Source of the DNA: Cristatella mucedo
Lineage: Eukaryota; Bryozoa; Phylactolaemata; Cristatellidae
Reading direction: 5' to 3'
Assembly: GCA_009760855.2 (NCBI GenBank)
Contig: WPIO01000002.1
Location: 6,833,001-6,893,000 of the forward strand
DNA: 60,000 nucleotides
The notes beneath the pieces were generated by a model. That model saw only the letters and a program-made list of their open reading frames with translations, searched no databases and was not told the origin of the DNA. The first letter of the stretch is position 1, and each line of letters begins with the position of its first letter. A program made the position numbers and the translations under genes. Below are positions 30,596-39,250 of the stretch, piece by piece.

Positions 30596-31451
30596 ATGTC
30601 ATTTTAACTCTAAAAGAAAGAAAAAAAGAAGGCAAGTTCAATCCCGACTCAGATATAAGTCAAGTATTCGAACCAAGACCTAAGGATATTCCAAAAGGTT
30701 TCTTAATACTGTTGAACCTAATGAAAATAATCAAGCAGACATTTTCTATATGGCAAGTGATTCTGGATATAAATATGCTTTGAGTGTTATTGATGTTGCT
30801 AGTAGATATAAAGATTCAAGACCAATTAAAAAAGTCTTCTAAAGAAGTAACACAAGCAAAAATGGATATTTATAATAAAAGTCTTTTTAAATGGCCAATA
30901 AAAAATAACAGTAGATCCAGAATCAGAGTTTAAAGGAGAGTTTGCTAAAGAATTGAAAAGGCATGAAACACGTGTTATAGAAGATAGTAGTTAAGAGTGT
31001 TGCATTAGTTAAAAGAATGAATCGAACAGTAGCTGAGAGAGCATTTATTGCACAATATGAAAAAGAATTAGAAAGTATTAATAAAGGAGACTCTACTAGA
31101 AACAAAGAGTGAATTGATAATTTACCAAAGATTATTGAATATCTAAATAATAGTATTACGAAACAACTGGCAAAAAACCTGTTAAATCGATAAAAATAGT
31201 AAAACTAAAGAAACCAAAATATCATAGAAAAGTAGGAGAACAAGAAAATGCATTAGAACTTGGGACAACTGTTAGATATTTACTAGAAACCAGGTGAAGG
31301 AGAAGATGAAAAAAGAAGAAGGGCTAGAGACGCGATTTGGATTTTAACTAAACATAATATTGTTAGAATAATGGTAGTGAAAGAACAACCAGTTCGTTTT
31401 TTGGTAAATAAAGTTCAAAGAAGTTTTGTAAGAGGAGCTGCAAGTGATTAA
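30596..31451 (+). pseudogene. Retrovirus-type (RVE) DDE integrase, broken
   Basis: Inserts the element into host DNA. Recognisable blocks: 'NNQADIFYMASDSGYKYAL' (first catalytic Asp), 'VIDVASRYKDSRPI', 'DPESEFKGEFAKELKR' (second Asp), 'KSVALVKRMNRTVAERAF' (motif Glu), 'DNLPKIIEYLNNSI', and a C-terminal chromo-like part ('GEDEKRRRARDAIWIL', 'SFVRGAASD'). A TGA at 31110 stands where the family has Trp before 'IDNLP'. Frame changes occur near 30690, 30825, 30900, 30990, 31160 and 31290. Not functional. The N-terminal Zn-binding region is not recognisable. Confidence 0.88.
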
Positions 31452-31462
31452 GCAGGAGTAGA

Positions 31463-31860
31463 TTACCCTGTATTATTTAATTTTTCAAATAGTATTTCAT
31501 TAATTTCTTCTTTAGTTATTTTGTCATCATCCAGTGCATCTACTATCTTTGAAACTAAATTAAGATTTGATTGAAGTGTAGATCTTTTTCTTCAATCAAT
31601 TTGTGATATTGTACTTTCAACTGATATTATGATTGTTGCTGGTCCACCTAAACAGTTACTTCATGTGAAAGTTCATCATACTGTGGAACATATGTACTTG
31701 TTACAGTAATTGCAAGAGTTAATAAAATACTTATAAATTGAAAACAATATCCAATTCTTATTAATTTAGTTAAACAATTTATAATTCTTTCATTATCTAA
31801 AAGTATTCGATTGTATTTGTCGTTAGCAAATTTCGTTCTTAGATCTGACATTGTTGTCAT
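31463..31860 (-). pseudogene. Small membrane protein (frameshift and TGA)
   Basis: The minus strand starts 'MTTMSDLRTKFANDKYN' and contains one clear transmembrane segment ('YCFQFISILLTLAITVTS'). After a frame change near 31650 it continues to a helical acidic C-terminus ('LDDDKITKEEINEILF') ending at 31463, with a TGA at about 31597. Type and function unknown; holin-like or envelope roles are speculation. Confidence 0.5.
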
Positions 31861-31863
31861 ATA

Positions 31864-32442
31864 TTAATAATCTTGTTCTTTTGGAATATGTGCTAATCCT
31901 CTTTCAAATATTTCATCACACATAAGTTTATTTGCATAAAATGTTATACGCAAGTTAATAATTCTATCTGTATTAATTAAATACTCATTGAATGAATCAA
32001 ATTGTTGTCTTATTAACGAATAAAAAATATTGCTTCTCCTGTCTTCTTGTTGGTCCATCAATTGATTTTACAAAAGTACTTCCACTTCTGTTATATTCTA
32101 AACAATGAGTAAAACAAAGATAATGATATTTTTCAATATAAGATTCCATTAATTGTGTTATATAACTTACAGTTGAAATCAATCATATTTCTGCATTTTT
32201 ATGTAATCTAGAATCATAATTTAATTCATGAATAATAAGATCATCATTAGTAATAACTAAAAAATTACCTTCATTTAAAATAGGTAAGTTACTCAGTTTT
32301 ATAACTAAATTACTTATTTCTACAAAAGTTCTAGGATATTTAGGTTTTTTCCAGTATTTGTTTCAAAAGCAAAAACAATTCTTTTAACATACCTATGATA
32401 TTTTTCACCCTCACGTCGTGAAAATTCTTTTTTGTCAGACTT
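31864..32442 (-). pseudogene. Right-end gene starting inside the TIR, unknown function
   Basis: The minus-strand reading begins in the right TIR with residues that match the polymerase N-terminus ('SRREGE'), because both lie in the inverted repeat. The codon matching the polymerase ATG is AAG here, so the start is lost or shifted. Further blocks: 'VEISNLVIKLSNLPILNE', 'STVSYITQLMESYIEKYH', 'YLCFTHCLEYNRSG' and 'LINTDRIINLRITFYANK' to 31864. Frame changes lie near 32345 and 32030, and a TGA near 32183. No family is recognised. Confidence 0.5.
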
Positions 32443-32688
32443 CCATATTAAGAAATAAAATTTGTTTAATTAAAATATAAGTAACTAATGACAAAACATT
32501 TTTATTATAGTACATACTAAGTTGTCTGTGTGATCTAATTTTGAAGAAAATTCTCACTATTATATAGTAATTTTAAAATCTTAGAGTATACAGTAGTGGG
32601 GGTTTATCCATATCGCAGACCACACTTTTTTGGAATGAGATCGAGCAAATGCGAGATCGAATGTGATAGGGAAAATCCACCTACTACT
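32405..32688 (-). repeat. Right terminal inverted repeat of the Polinton
   Basis: Reverse complement of the left repeat, from 'tcaccctcacgtcgtg' outward to 'ccacctactact'. It contains the beginning of the right-end minus-strand gene, whose first residues are therefore shared with the polymerase at the other end. Confidence 0.92.
32592..32688. repeat. Terminal palindrome in the right TIR
   Basis: 32592-32617 ('agtagtgggggtttatcca') and 32662-32688 ('tgatagggaaaatccacct') are imperfect inverted arms around a loop of about 44 nt. This is the counterpart of the left palindrome but lacks the extra inner pair. Arm identity is roughly three quarters by eye. Confidence 0.65.
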
Positions 32689-32774
32689 GACACTAGCTCT
32701 CGGTGTTCATCCTCAACCTATTCGCTTCTGCCTGTAATTTATCAGATGGCTACTCCGCCAGCTTGCCATCCTCT
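32689..32774. other. Immediate right flank, no gene seen
   Basis: Composition jumps back to GC-rich DNA at the element boundary. No 6-bp duplication matching the left flank was found. Confidence 0.5.
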
Positions 32775-32876
32775 CGCTCTTTGTCTAATGGAGTACAGTA
32801 GTCGGTCCACATCCTGACCGCTCTTTGTCTAATGGAGCACAGTAGTCAGTCCACGTCCTGACCGCTCTTTGTCTGA
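32775..32876. repeat. Tandem repeat, 44 bp x 2.3
   Basis: Units beginning 'cgctctttgtctaatggag' start at 32775 and 32819, with a partial third at 32863. They differ at a few positions. Confidence 0.85.
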
Positions 32877-33139
32877 CCAAGCTTCATTCTAACCTGAGCG
32901 GATCTCGCTGTCAAACTGACGCCTCGCTCCGCTCCCGGCTAACTGATGTGTCTGTCCCCCTACTCACTTCTTCTTGGCTCGTCCGCCCGCTACGGGTTGC
33001 TCTCTGTGCCTTAGTCAGACCCACTAAGGCAAGGGCTAGTATCGCGGCCAGTCTAAGAGCTGCCCCAGTGGCCACTCCTGCGCCTGTGGTCAATAGTTTA
33101 GCCGCTAACGCAGCACAGCGTCGGGCCACGTACGTACAT
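32877..33139. other. GC-rich DNA, no gene seen
   Basis: Overlapping Ala/Arg-rich ORFs on both strands without domains. Confidence 0.45.
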
Positions 33140-33275
33140 TATGTGCTGCTGCGATTCACCGAGCGCTCATACGCGTACGCGCTGAGAGAAATAAAGAAAA
33201 GAGTCTCGTTTATCGCTTCCGTCCGCGCTGGTACCTCCCGCGAGACTCCCGAGATCTGCAGCCGCCGGAAGCCGC
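33140..33275 (-). repeat. Dispersed GC-rich repeat R1, minus copy
   Basis: Reverse complement of the block at 10975-11110: 'ggagtctcgcggg', 'gagactcttttctttattt' and a GTACG-type stretch. Copies lie on both sides of the Polinton in opposite orientation. Confidence 0.5.
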
Positions 33276-33542
33276 AGTAATACAACGGTGCTCGCGCGCG
33301 ACTCGCCGCCAGCCGCTCGTTCGCTTGCTCGCCTAACGCTCGCTGCATTCCACTCTTCGCCCGACAGCAAGCTGCCAGCTCGTTTGGGCCAGCCTCCGAA
33401 TGCGAGGCACCGCGTGGCTGAAGGCCGACCTGGAAGCCGAGTTTTTCAGCGCGATGGCGGTCCGAGCTAGTTCGAGAGAGCTAGTCGTCGGCCGTCTAAG
33501 CGGTGCCCCTAAAGGTCACGAAACAGGATTTCAAGGTGCTCG

Positions 33543-33900
33543 ATGATAATGAAGGCTTTCGCGATTCCGACGAATGCGACTTTTTTTACTGATACACTGA
33601 CTTCCATCAAGTCTCGTACTAATTTTAAGAATAGTTGTCTGGCTTACAAGTCACCCTGTCCTCTTGCATTACCTTACCTATCAGACCAACTTGCAATGCC
33701 AGTGTACGATTGCACCAACCACTTCTCGGCAACTAGTGACATTGGCATCCCTAGCATTCAATTGAAATATTTTGGCAATCAAGCTCTCAGCTCGCATTCA
33801 CCAAAAGTTAGAGAAATTTCTTCAGGCTACGGTCACTACCTGCGAACATCATGCTTCATTAATTATCAGCGAAGACGTATCAGCTCACGTTAGCTTTCCC
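33543..33900 (+). repeat. LINE reverse transcriptase C-terminal relic
   Basis: Retains 'LALPYLSDQLAMPVYD', 'SIQLKYFGNQALSSHSPK' and neighbouring residues matching the C-terminal block of L2/CR1-like RTs. Highly diverged and truncated. Confidence 0.6.
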
Positions 33901-35044
33901 TTGGCCACAAAAAACTTGGCTAGTCTCCCTGTGTGCTTCGAGTGGTTACTTGTGCATACTTCGGTCCATGTTACTTGCAAGAGGACATACTAAGGGAGAT
34001 AATTTACTAATTTGCTTACGCAGTTACAGTAAGTAATAATAGTTGAAATTGAACATCGAATTGTGCATTCTAAATATTTTTTAATAATTTCATGTTTAAA
34101 TAATTGTATCATCAAAATTAATATGACCTAGTTTTGAATGATTTTTCTCTCACGTTTCCTTCTATACAGATTTTGAAACACGAGGAAAGAAGTACAGGAT
34201 TGCCCACTAGTAAGGCTGGCTAGCCAGCTATGCCAGCAGACGACCAGGCCTGCCTTTGACGGTTGCAGTTGGAGTTTTCACGAGTGCTAACTAGTCTGTA
34301 ATAATTAGGAACCGATAGTATCGTACTCTACGAAAAGCCTAGCTCATGTAGAAGCTGGTCAGCTGTGCCACTGGCTTACAAGTGAGCTGCATGCGTGCGA
34401 TGGTTACCTGTTCTGGACACCTGCTGGCCGCTCTCGATAGCAGTCGAGCGGATTATCTATGCGAAGGACATGGATTTTTTCATCGTGATGTAAGTGCTCT
34501 TTAATGCTGCCATGCTCAGCTACCATTTAAATGCACGCGTGAATCGTGGCAGCCTGTCCGACTCGTTGGCCGTCAGGTTCAAGGTTCAAGCTTCACTGGT
34601 ATTTGTCGTTGGTCGGTAAGGACTAGCCTTATTACGAGAAAAGTGTTGGTGCCAAAAGGACTTGGATGGAGAAGCTGCTACAGAGCATTCGTAACATTTG
34701 GTTTCGTAGCATTTGGTTGGAAGTGTCCAGAAGTGATTGCTGAGAATCTTTAGCAGTCATCTCGTGCTAGTTTCTCTGTCGTGACTGTGTTGATGATTAT
34801 TTTACCCAAGCATGCCTTTCGAAGGGGACAGTTACATAAAGCACGCACCGTTCGAGGAATTAGGTGCCTCAGAGCTGAATGGGCAGCCATACGTGAGAAT
34901 TAGACACTAAGACAATTTCATAGCTCTAAAAGCTTGCAAAAAGTTCACCACTGAAGACCATTGAATCTTGTACGAGGAGGAACCACATATACAATTGAGC
35001 AGAATTGCCACGTGCAGTAAGCTTTAAAGCTTAGGAGGTGCAAC
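33901..35044. other. No gene assigned; possible intron
   Basis: No coding sequence was recognised. Because the BIR gene is transcribed leftward from about 36285, at least the right part may be an intron of that gene. Confidence 0.4.
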
Positions 35045-35372
35045 CTGCCTGTATAATAGAAACCGTTGCTGGCTAAATCTTTGGGGGTGACAATGTGTGC
35101 ATAGTTCCAAGCGTCCTTGTAAATTTTGAGGCGAAAGATCTCGAACTTCATGAGCTCTTCTTGCTGTACCCGGGGTCCACCATTTGAGTCTGGCTTTCCA
35201 GGTGCAGGCGGGACCGAGCAGTACAGGTCGTAAGCCGAAGCCAGCGCCTCGGCTGAAGATGAGGTGCATTGCCTGTGAGGCTCAGCGAAAGCAACCAGAC
35301 TGGATGCTGACGCAACGTCGGGGGCACTCGTTTCAGCATTCTTAATGGCAGGGCACGGAATGGTCGTCTCAC
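35045..35372 (-). CDS. Host BIR-domain (IAP-type) gene, second visible exon
   Basis: Reads a Ser/Pro-rich linker ('SGETTIPCPAIKNAETSA') and then the first half of a BIR domain: 'KFEIFRLKIYKDAWNYAH' followed by 'IVTPKDLASNGFYYTGR', matching the helix and 'LA..GFYYTG' block of IAP repeats. The reading frame ends at a possible splice donor ('caggcag' before 'gttgca'), so the zinc-binding half of the domain would be on the next exon, not recognised here. The exon start at '...ttcag/gtgagacg' joins in phase with the donor of the upstream exon across a 164-bp intron. Confidence 0.65.
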
Positions 35373-35536
35373 CTGAACGTTCATTAAGTACAACTTTGTA
35401 AAGAAACGAGCAGAGCAAATGAAAGAGAGAATAGAAGACCTGGTTCGATTCACTCATTTTAAGAGAGAATAAAAGAAAGAAGCAGCTGGATGCGCCTCTC
35501 GCTTCGATTCTCTCGATTTAAAAGGAGTGTACTCAC

Positions 35537-36285
35537 TCAGAGCTACGTTGCAAAAAGCGCGAGGGTCGTTTATCCATGCGCACTGTCCGCTGCACTTGAC
35601 CCGGTGGACGGCGAGAGGACTCGAACCAGCCGACCACTTGCTCAATGAGAGGTCGCAGCTGAAGCAGGAAACCTCGTCTCCCTGACCGGTCCAACGGAAG
35701 CCGGCAGAGGCAAACTCCATTGCCGAGAATTTGCCAAGATGTGGCCATCCGGCGAAAGATGCCATTCGCAACAGTTCGACGGCGTGAGCCTTAGGCTCGG
35801 CAGCTTGGAGAAACAGAGCGAGGCGATCAAAGCGATCGCTGATCACCGGTGGCAATTGTATCCGAGAGGAGCCAAAGTACACGCGCAAGGTGCTAGCCAC
35901 GGACAGCTGCCGAGCAAGGCTGCCGAGCAAGGCTGCCGACGGCTGCCAAGAGCGTCATGGGCCCTTTTGCTCCTCCACAATACTTCGAGCTCAGCGCTTC
36001 GTCCAACTGCTTGACTGCGTGAGCACATTCGGACGATGTTCCACTCTGCTCCTCAGATTGCATGAGGCGGCAGTCGAGACGCTTGAAGCAGACGCTCTGA
36101 ATATCTACCATTGGGGCAGCAGCAGCAGCTTTAGGTGATTCGCTGAGATGCACTAAGGCAAGCTCGTGGCCAGGCAGGATTTTGCTGGCAGCAGCTAGCC
36201 AACGGTAAACCTCGAACGATCGAAGGCCACCCTCCAGCTGTGCGGGCACAGCTAAGCCGTGCCTTGAAACTGCAGCATCATCTAC
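35537..36285 (-). CDS. Host BIR-domain (IAP-type) gene, first visible exon, frame broken by a 13-bp duplication
   Basis: BIR domains bind caspases or other partners and typify inhibitor-of-apoptosis proteins. This exon holds one full BIR: 'LLRMASFAGWPHLGKFS', 'EFASAGFRWTGQGDEVSCF' and 'CDLSLSKWSAGSSPLAVH', followed by a Cys. Spacing from the second Cys to the His is the canonical 16; the last Cys is one residue further than usual. Upstream are about 130 residues of unrecognised, Ala/Leu-rich sequence ('GLRSFEVYRWLAAASKIL'). A direct duplication of 'gccgagcaaggct' at about 35910-35935 puts the upstream and BIR parts in different frames. Donor 'ctga/gtgagt' at 35537/35536. The exon's upstream end is uncertain. 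Confidence 0.7.
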
Positions 36286-38399
36286 AACCATTATGTACAT
36301 CGCACATTATATTAGGCAACAATAGTGGCTAAGAGACTATGGGCCATTTATTGACCACGGAATATTGCAGAGACTAACATAGACGTGCCCAGATGCCTAA
36401 TGCACACACAAAAGTGGCTGAAGTGATCAATAAGTGTGGCTAGTGGTGCCCTGCGGCTGTGCACTTCGAACTAGCTGCCAACGCACAGAATGGGTCACGT
36501 GTATTTTGGGGGCACTACACGAGGCTTGCAGCTGGCTAGACATTTTGGATAGCAACCTGGACGGTTTGTGGAGCTAAAACTGATTAACACAACCACATGG
36601 GTGCTGCTTACAAATGCGCACGCACGCAAAGAGTACATAAGGCAGTCAGTGCAGCGAATCTGTATGCACGTCTGCGAATACGAGCGCGTGTTAGAGTGAG
36701 TCAACGAGTGTGTTGAGGTGTGTGTGTGTACACACATATGCGCACGCAAGTTTGTGCGCGTGTGTATGTGTCCATCGGTCGCCAGCTGAAAAGCCACGAT
36801 GCATAATCGGTGCACCGTATGCTGCTAGGTTCAGTGGGAAGTAATGGCTTGTGCACAAGTGACTCGGCTGGCCATAGTCTCACAAGAAAGAAAGGTTAGC
36901 CAAAGTATTCGGGAGCATCCTGCCTCACTGGGGGCTGTAGAGGCTTTGTGTGGGCGTGTGTGTGCGTATGTACGTGTTTTCTCTGAAGTCTGGACTGGTG
37001 TAAACCAATGTACTCGAAACATGGTCACCTCAGATCTAGATATCAGCACTCAAATACTAGCAAGGTCTTCTAGCAAGTTTATAAATCGTAGAATGCTCAT
37101 ATGACATCAAATTTAGCCCCGAAAGAGGCTAGATGTTAGCTGTCCTTCTATGGCAAATCAAGCAAACGTCCCCCGAGGCTGAGGAGGTAGTGGTAAAGAC
37201 ATAGCAATGAGTGGAGATTACCTGTCCATATTGAGCAGAAAGATTCTCCAAAACCCGTCTATGTTTTGACCAGCATCACATCGGACCAGCCCAGCTGTAT
37301 TAGGCTAACTAGTTCTTAGCATATGAGTGAGCAAGCCCAGAACCAAGCACAGCTAGAAAGGCACCACGGTGGCCGGACAGCTGGGAGCCGACCAAAAATG
37401 GTCGTCACTGCCGCTTAGCCAACCTAACCTTCCCAGCTGAACTGCCGGCCGTCAAGGCTGACATGAAGCAGCATTATCCTTACTCCATGGCCAGCTGTTT
37501 GCCACAAGTAGTTGGGTCTGTGACCAAGACACCCACCCTATCAACCAATGAGCACGAGTGCAAGGCAAATGGGTAACGACATAAACGGGCAATGGGCAAA
37601 AAACGCCACTAGCAAGACTTCCGGAACAAACGTCGTCACTTTCACCTCCACTTAAAATTTGACTTCATCTCTTTTGTGAGGCAAAACAATTGGCATCTAG
37701 TCCCAGAACCTCGTGAAAAAACATCAAGGCTTTTATTTTTATTTTAGCCATAGTAGACCCACCTAATTAATTTTGGAAGCTACTACATAAGTAAGTCACT
37801 AGAATAGCAAAAAGACTGATACCCAATCATGAATGCAGGTCAGCATTCACTGTCAAGGTCAACAAACCGATTGGACAGGCTTCTCTTCTAGCAGTAAAGT
37901 CACATTTAGGTGGCTGCAAGTAATGAGGCTGCACTAAGCTGCATTACAAAACTCACTGAGGATTTAATCCTAATTATTCTAGACGTTTTAATTTGATAGA
38001 AAAATATACACTGAAATGCAAATGTAATGAAAGGTTTAGAGTTGATCGATTACCATCTTTTTCTAACCATTCCAGACTGGACTAGAGCTGTGATGCTGGT
38101 TCTGCCTGCTAATTATTAAATGGTTAAGTATGAATTACCATAATAGTTAGGCAACTTATGGTCAATATGACCAAAATAAGCCAAAAATACTTTAAACTTC
38201 TTTTAATGGCTGTTTTGGCCAGAATAGAAGATCAAGAAACAAAACCTACATCAGTTCCTGCTGGAACCATGAGGCTGCGCACGAGCCGTAACTGTACAGA
38301 GAACCCATATAGGATTACTTATTATGCTGGGAAACGCCCATCAGCCATGCAGAAGGTCGTCGAACTGTCGAGCTTTGTAATGGATAATATGGTGGCACT
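36286..38399. other. No gene seen
   Basis: Contains a GT-rich stretch (about 36715-36775) and otherwise unremarkable DNA. It may include upstream exons or the promoter of the BIR gene that cannot be recognised by eye. Confidence 0.4.
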
Positions 38400-39250
38400 G
38401 TACGGGGCTTGAAACTCATACTTTATAAATTCCGAAGAGTACGGTTTCGCATAACGTGAAGAAGATAGAGAAAACCGGGGGTACCTTCTACAATTCTACA
38501 GGGTCGGCTGGCCCATGCTACCACTAGTTGGTGAAACACCATCCTAAAGTTGGAGGCATTAAAGGACCATTTGCTTCGGCGAAAGCTCACGCTCAAAGTC
38601 TGCATGCTTCGTTCGGGAAGCGAGTCAGCGGTGACACTGCCAGAAGGCGATTAGATTAAGCTGGTCTGCATTTTCGAGTTGTTAAGAGAAAGACTATTCT
38701 GACGGAAAAGAACATGGTAAGTCGTTTACAGAGGGGTAAGACTCGAATCCACTGAACTACTGACAAGCGGGGTAGAGTTGTATGAAGTGACGAAAGTAAA
38801 TTCACGTTCTTTTTGGAACTGCAAAAGAAGGATTTACGTGAGTCGGTGATGCAACGAAGCCTACTCACCCAATTGCCTGAAGCCAACGGTCGAATTCGGA
38901 GGAAATATGTCATGGTATAAAGTTGCTTCAGCCGAAATGGCATCGGAGCCCTGCACTGCATACCGAGCACCATGACCAAAGACGCATAATTAGACCTTCT
39001 TCAAAACGAAGACCCCCAAGAGTAATGGCACTTTGTAGACTGGATTATATTTTCCATCACGACAACGATCCTAACTAAGCACAAAGTATTTTCTTTAACA
39101 ATTTATCAGAATTCGGTTACCCTCCTATGACGGTTATAGACTGGCCAAGCCAGCCTCCTAACCGTAACCCAATCGAGCATTTGAGGAATGAAGTCGAGTG
39201 ACGGTTACGACAGCCGACCGTCTGTATTTCGTTTATCGATGAGCTTTTTT
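38400..39250 (+). pseudogene. Tc1/mariner-type transposase relic
   Basis: The + strand, in broken frames, shows 'CLKPTVEFGGNMSWYKVAS' (family 'PTVKFGGG..W' block), 'FHHDNDP' (second catalytic Asp) and 'DWPSQPPNRNPIEHLRNEVE' (third catalytic acid). Upstream sequence back to about 38470 ('GRLAHATT' region) fits the DNA-binding part loosely. Many stops. No terminal inverted repeats were found by eye, so ends are approximate. Confidence 0.7.

Larger units (their letters stand above)
13104..32688. mobile_element. Polinton/Maverick (adintovirus-type) element, decayed
   Basis: A 19.6-kb AT-rich block in GC-rich DNA is flanked by inverted repeats of about 285-330 bp. It contains relics of the hallmark genes of self-synthesising transposons/adintoviruses: protein-primed family B polymerase, retrovirus-type integrase, adenain-type protease, FtsK/HerA ATPase, and double-jelly-roll capsid. 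It also carries a fibre, an exonuclease and an HNH-AP2 endonuclease. Length and terminal repeats fit the family's usual 15-20 kb. Most larger genes have frameshifts and in-frame stops, and a LINE (16642-17614) and a SINE (23624-23737) are inserted. No convincing 6-bp target-site duplication was found at the ends ('gacccg' on the left, 'tgacac' on the right). Confidence 0.93.

Noticed and set aside
31463-31530. EF-hand-like 'DDDKITKEE' in the small membrane protein
   Set aside because: The loop lacks the required residue at position 3, and the match is short in a charged helical region.
13393-32442. Alternative genetic code in the element
   Set aside because: Considered because TAA/TAG fall at Gln-like and TGA at Trp-like positions. 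CAA, CAG and TGG are still the main codons, the same stops end genes, frameshifts are frequent, and a LINE copy shows the same CAA-to-TAA change. Decay is the simpler explanation.
38158-38412. 84-codon ORF as the N-terminus of the Tc1-like transposase
   Set aside because: No helix-turn-helix pattern could be recognised; only the part after about 38470 fits the family.
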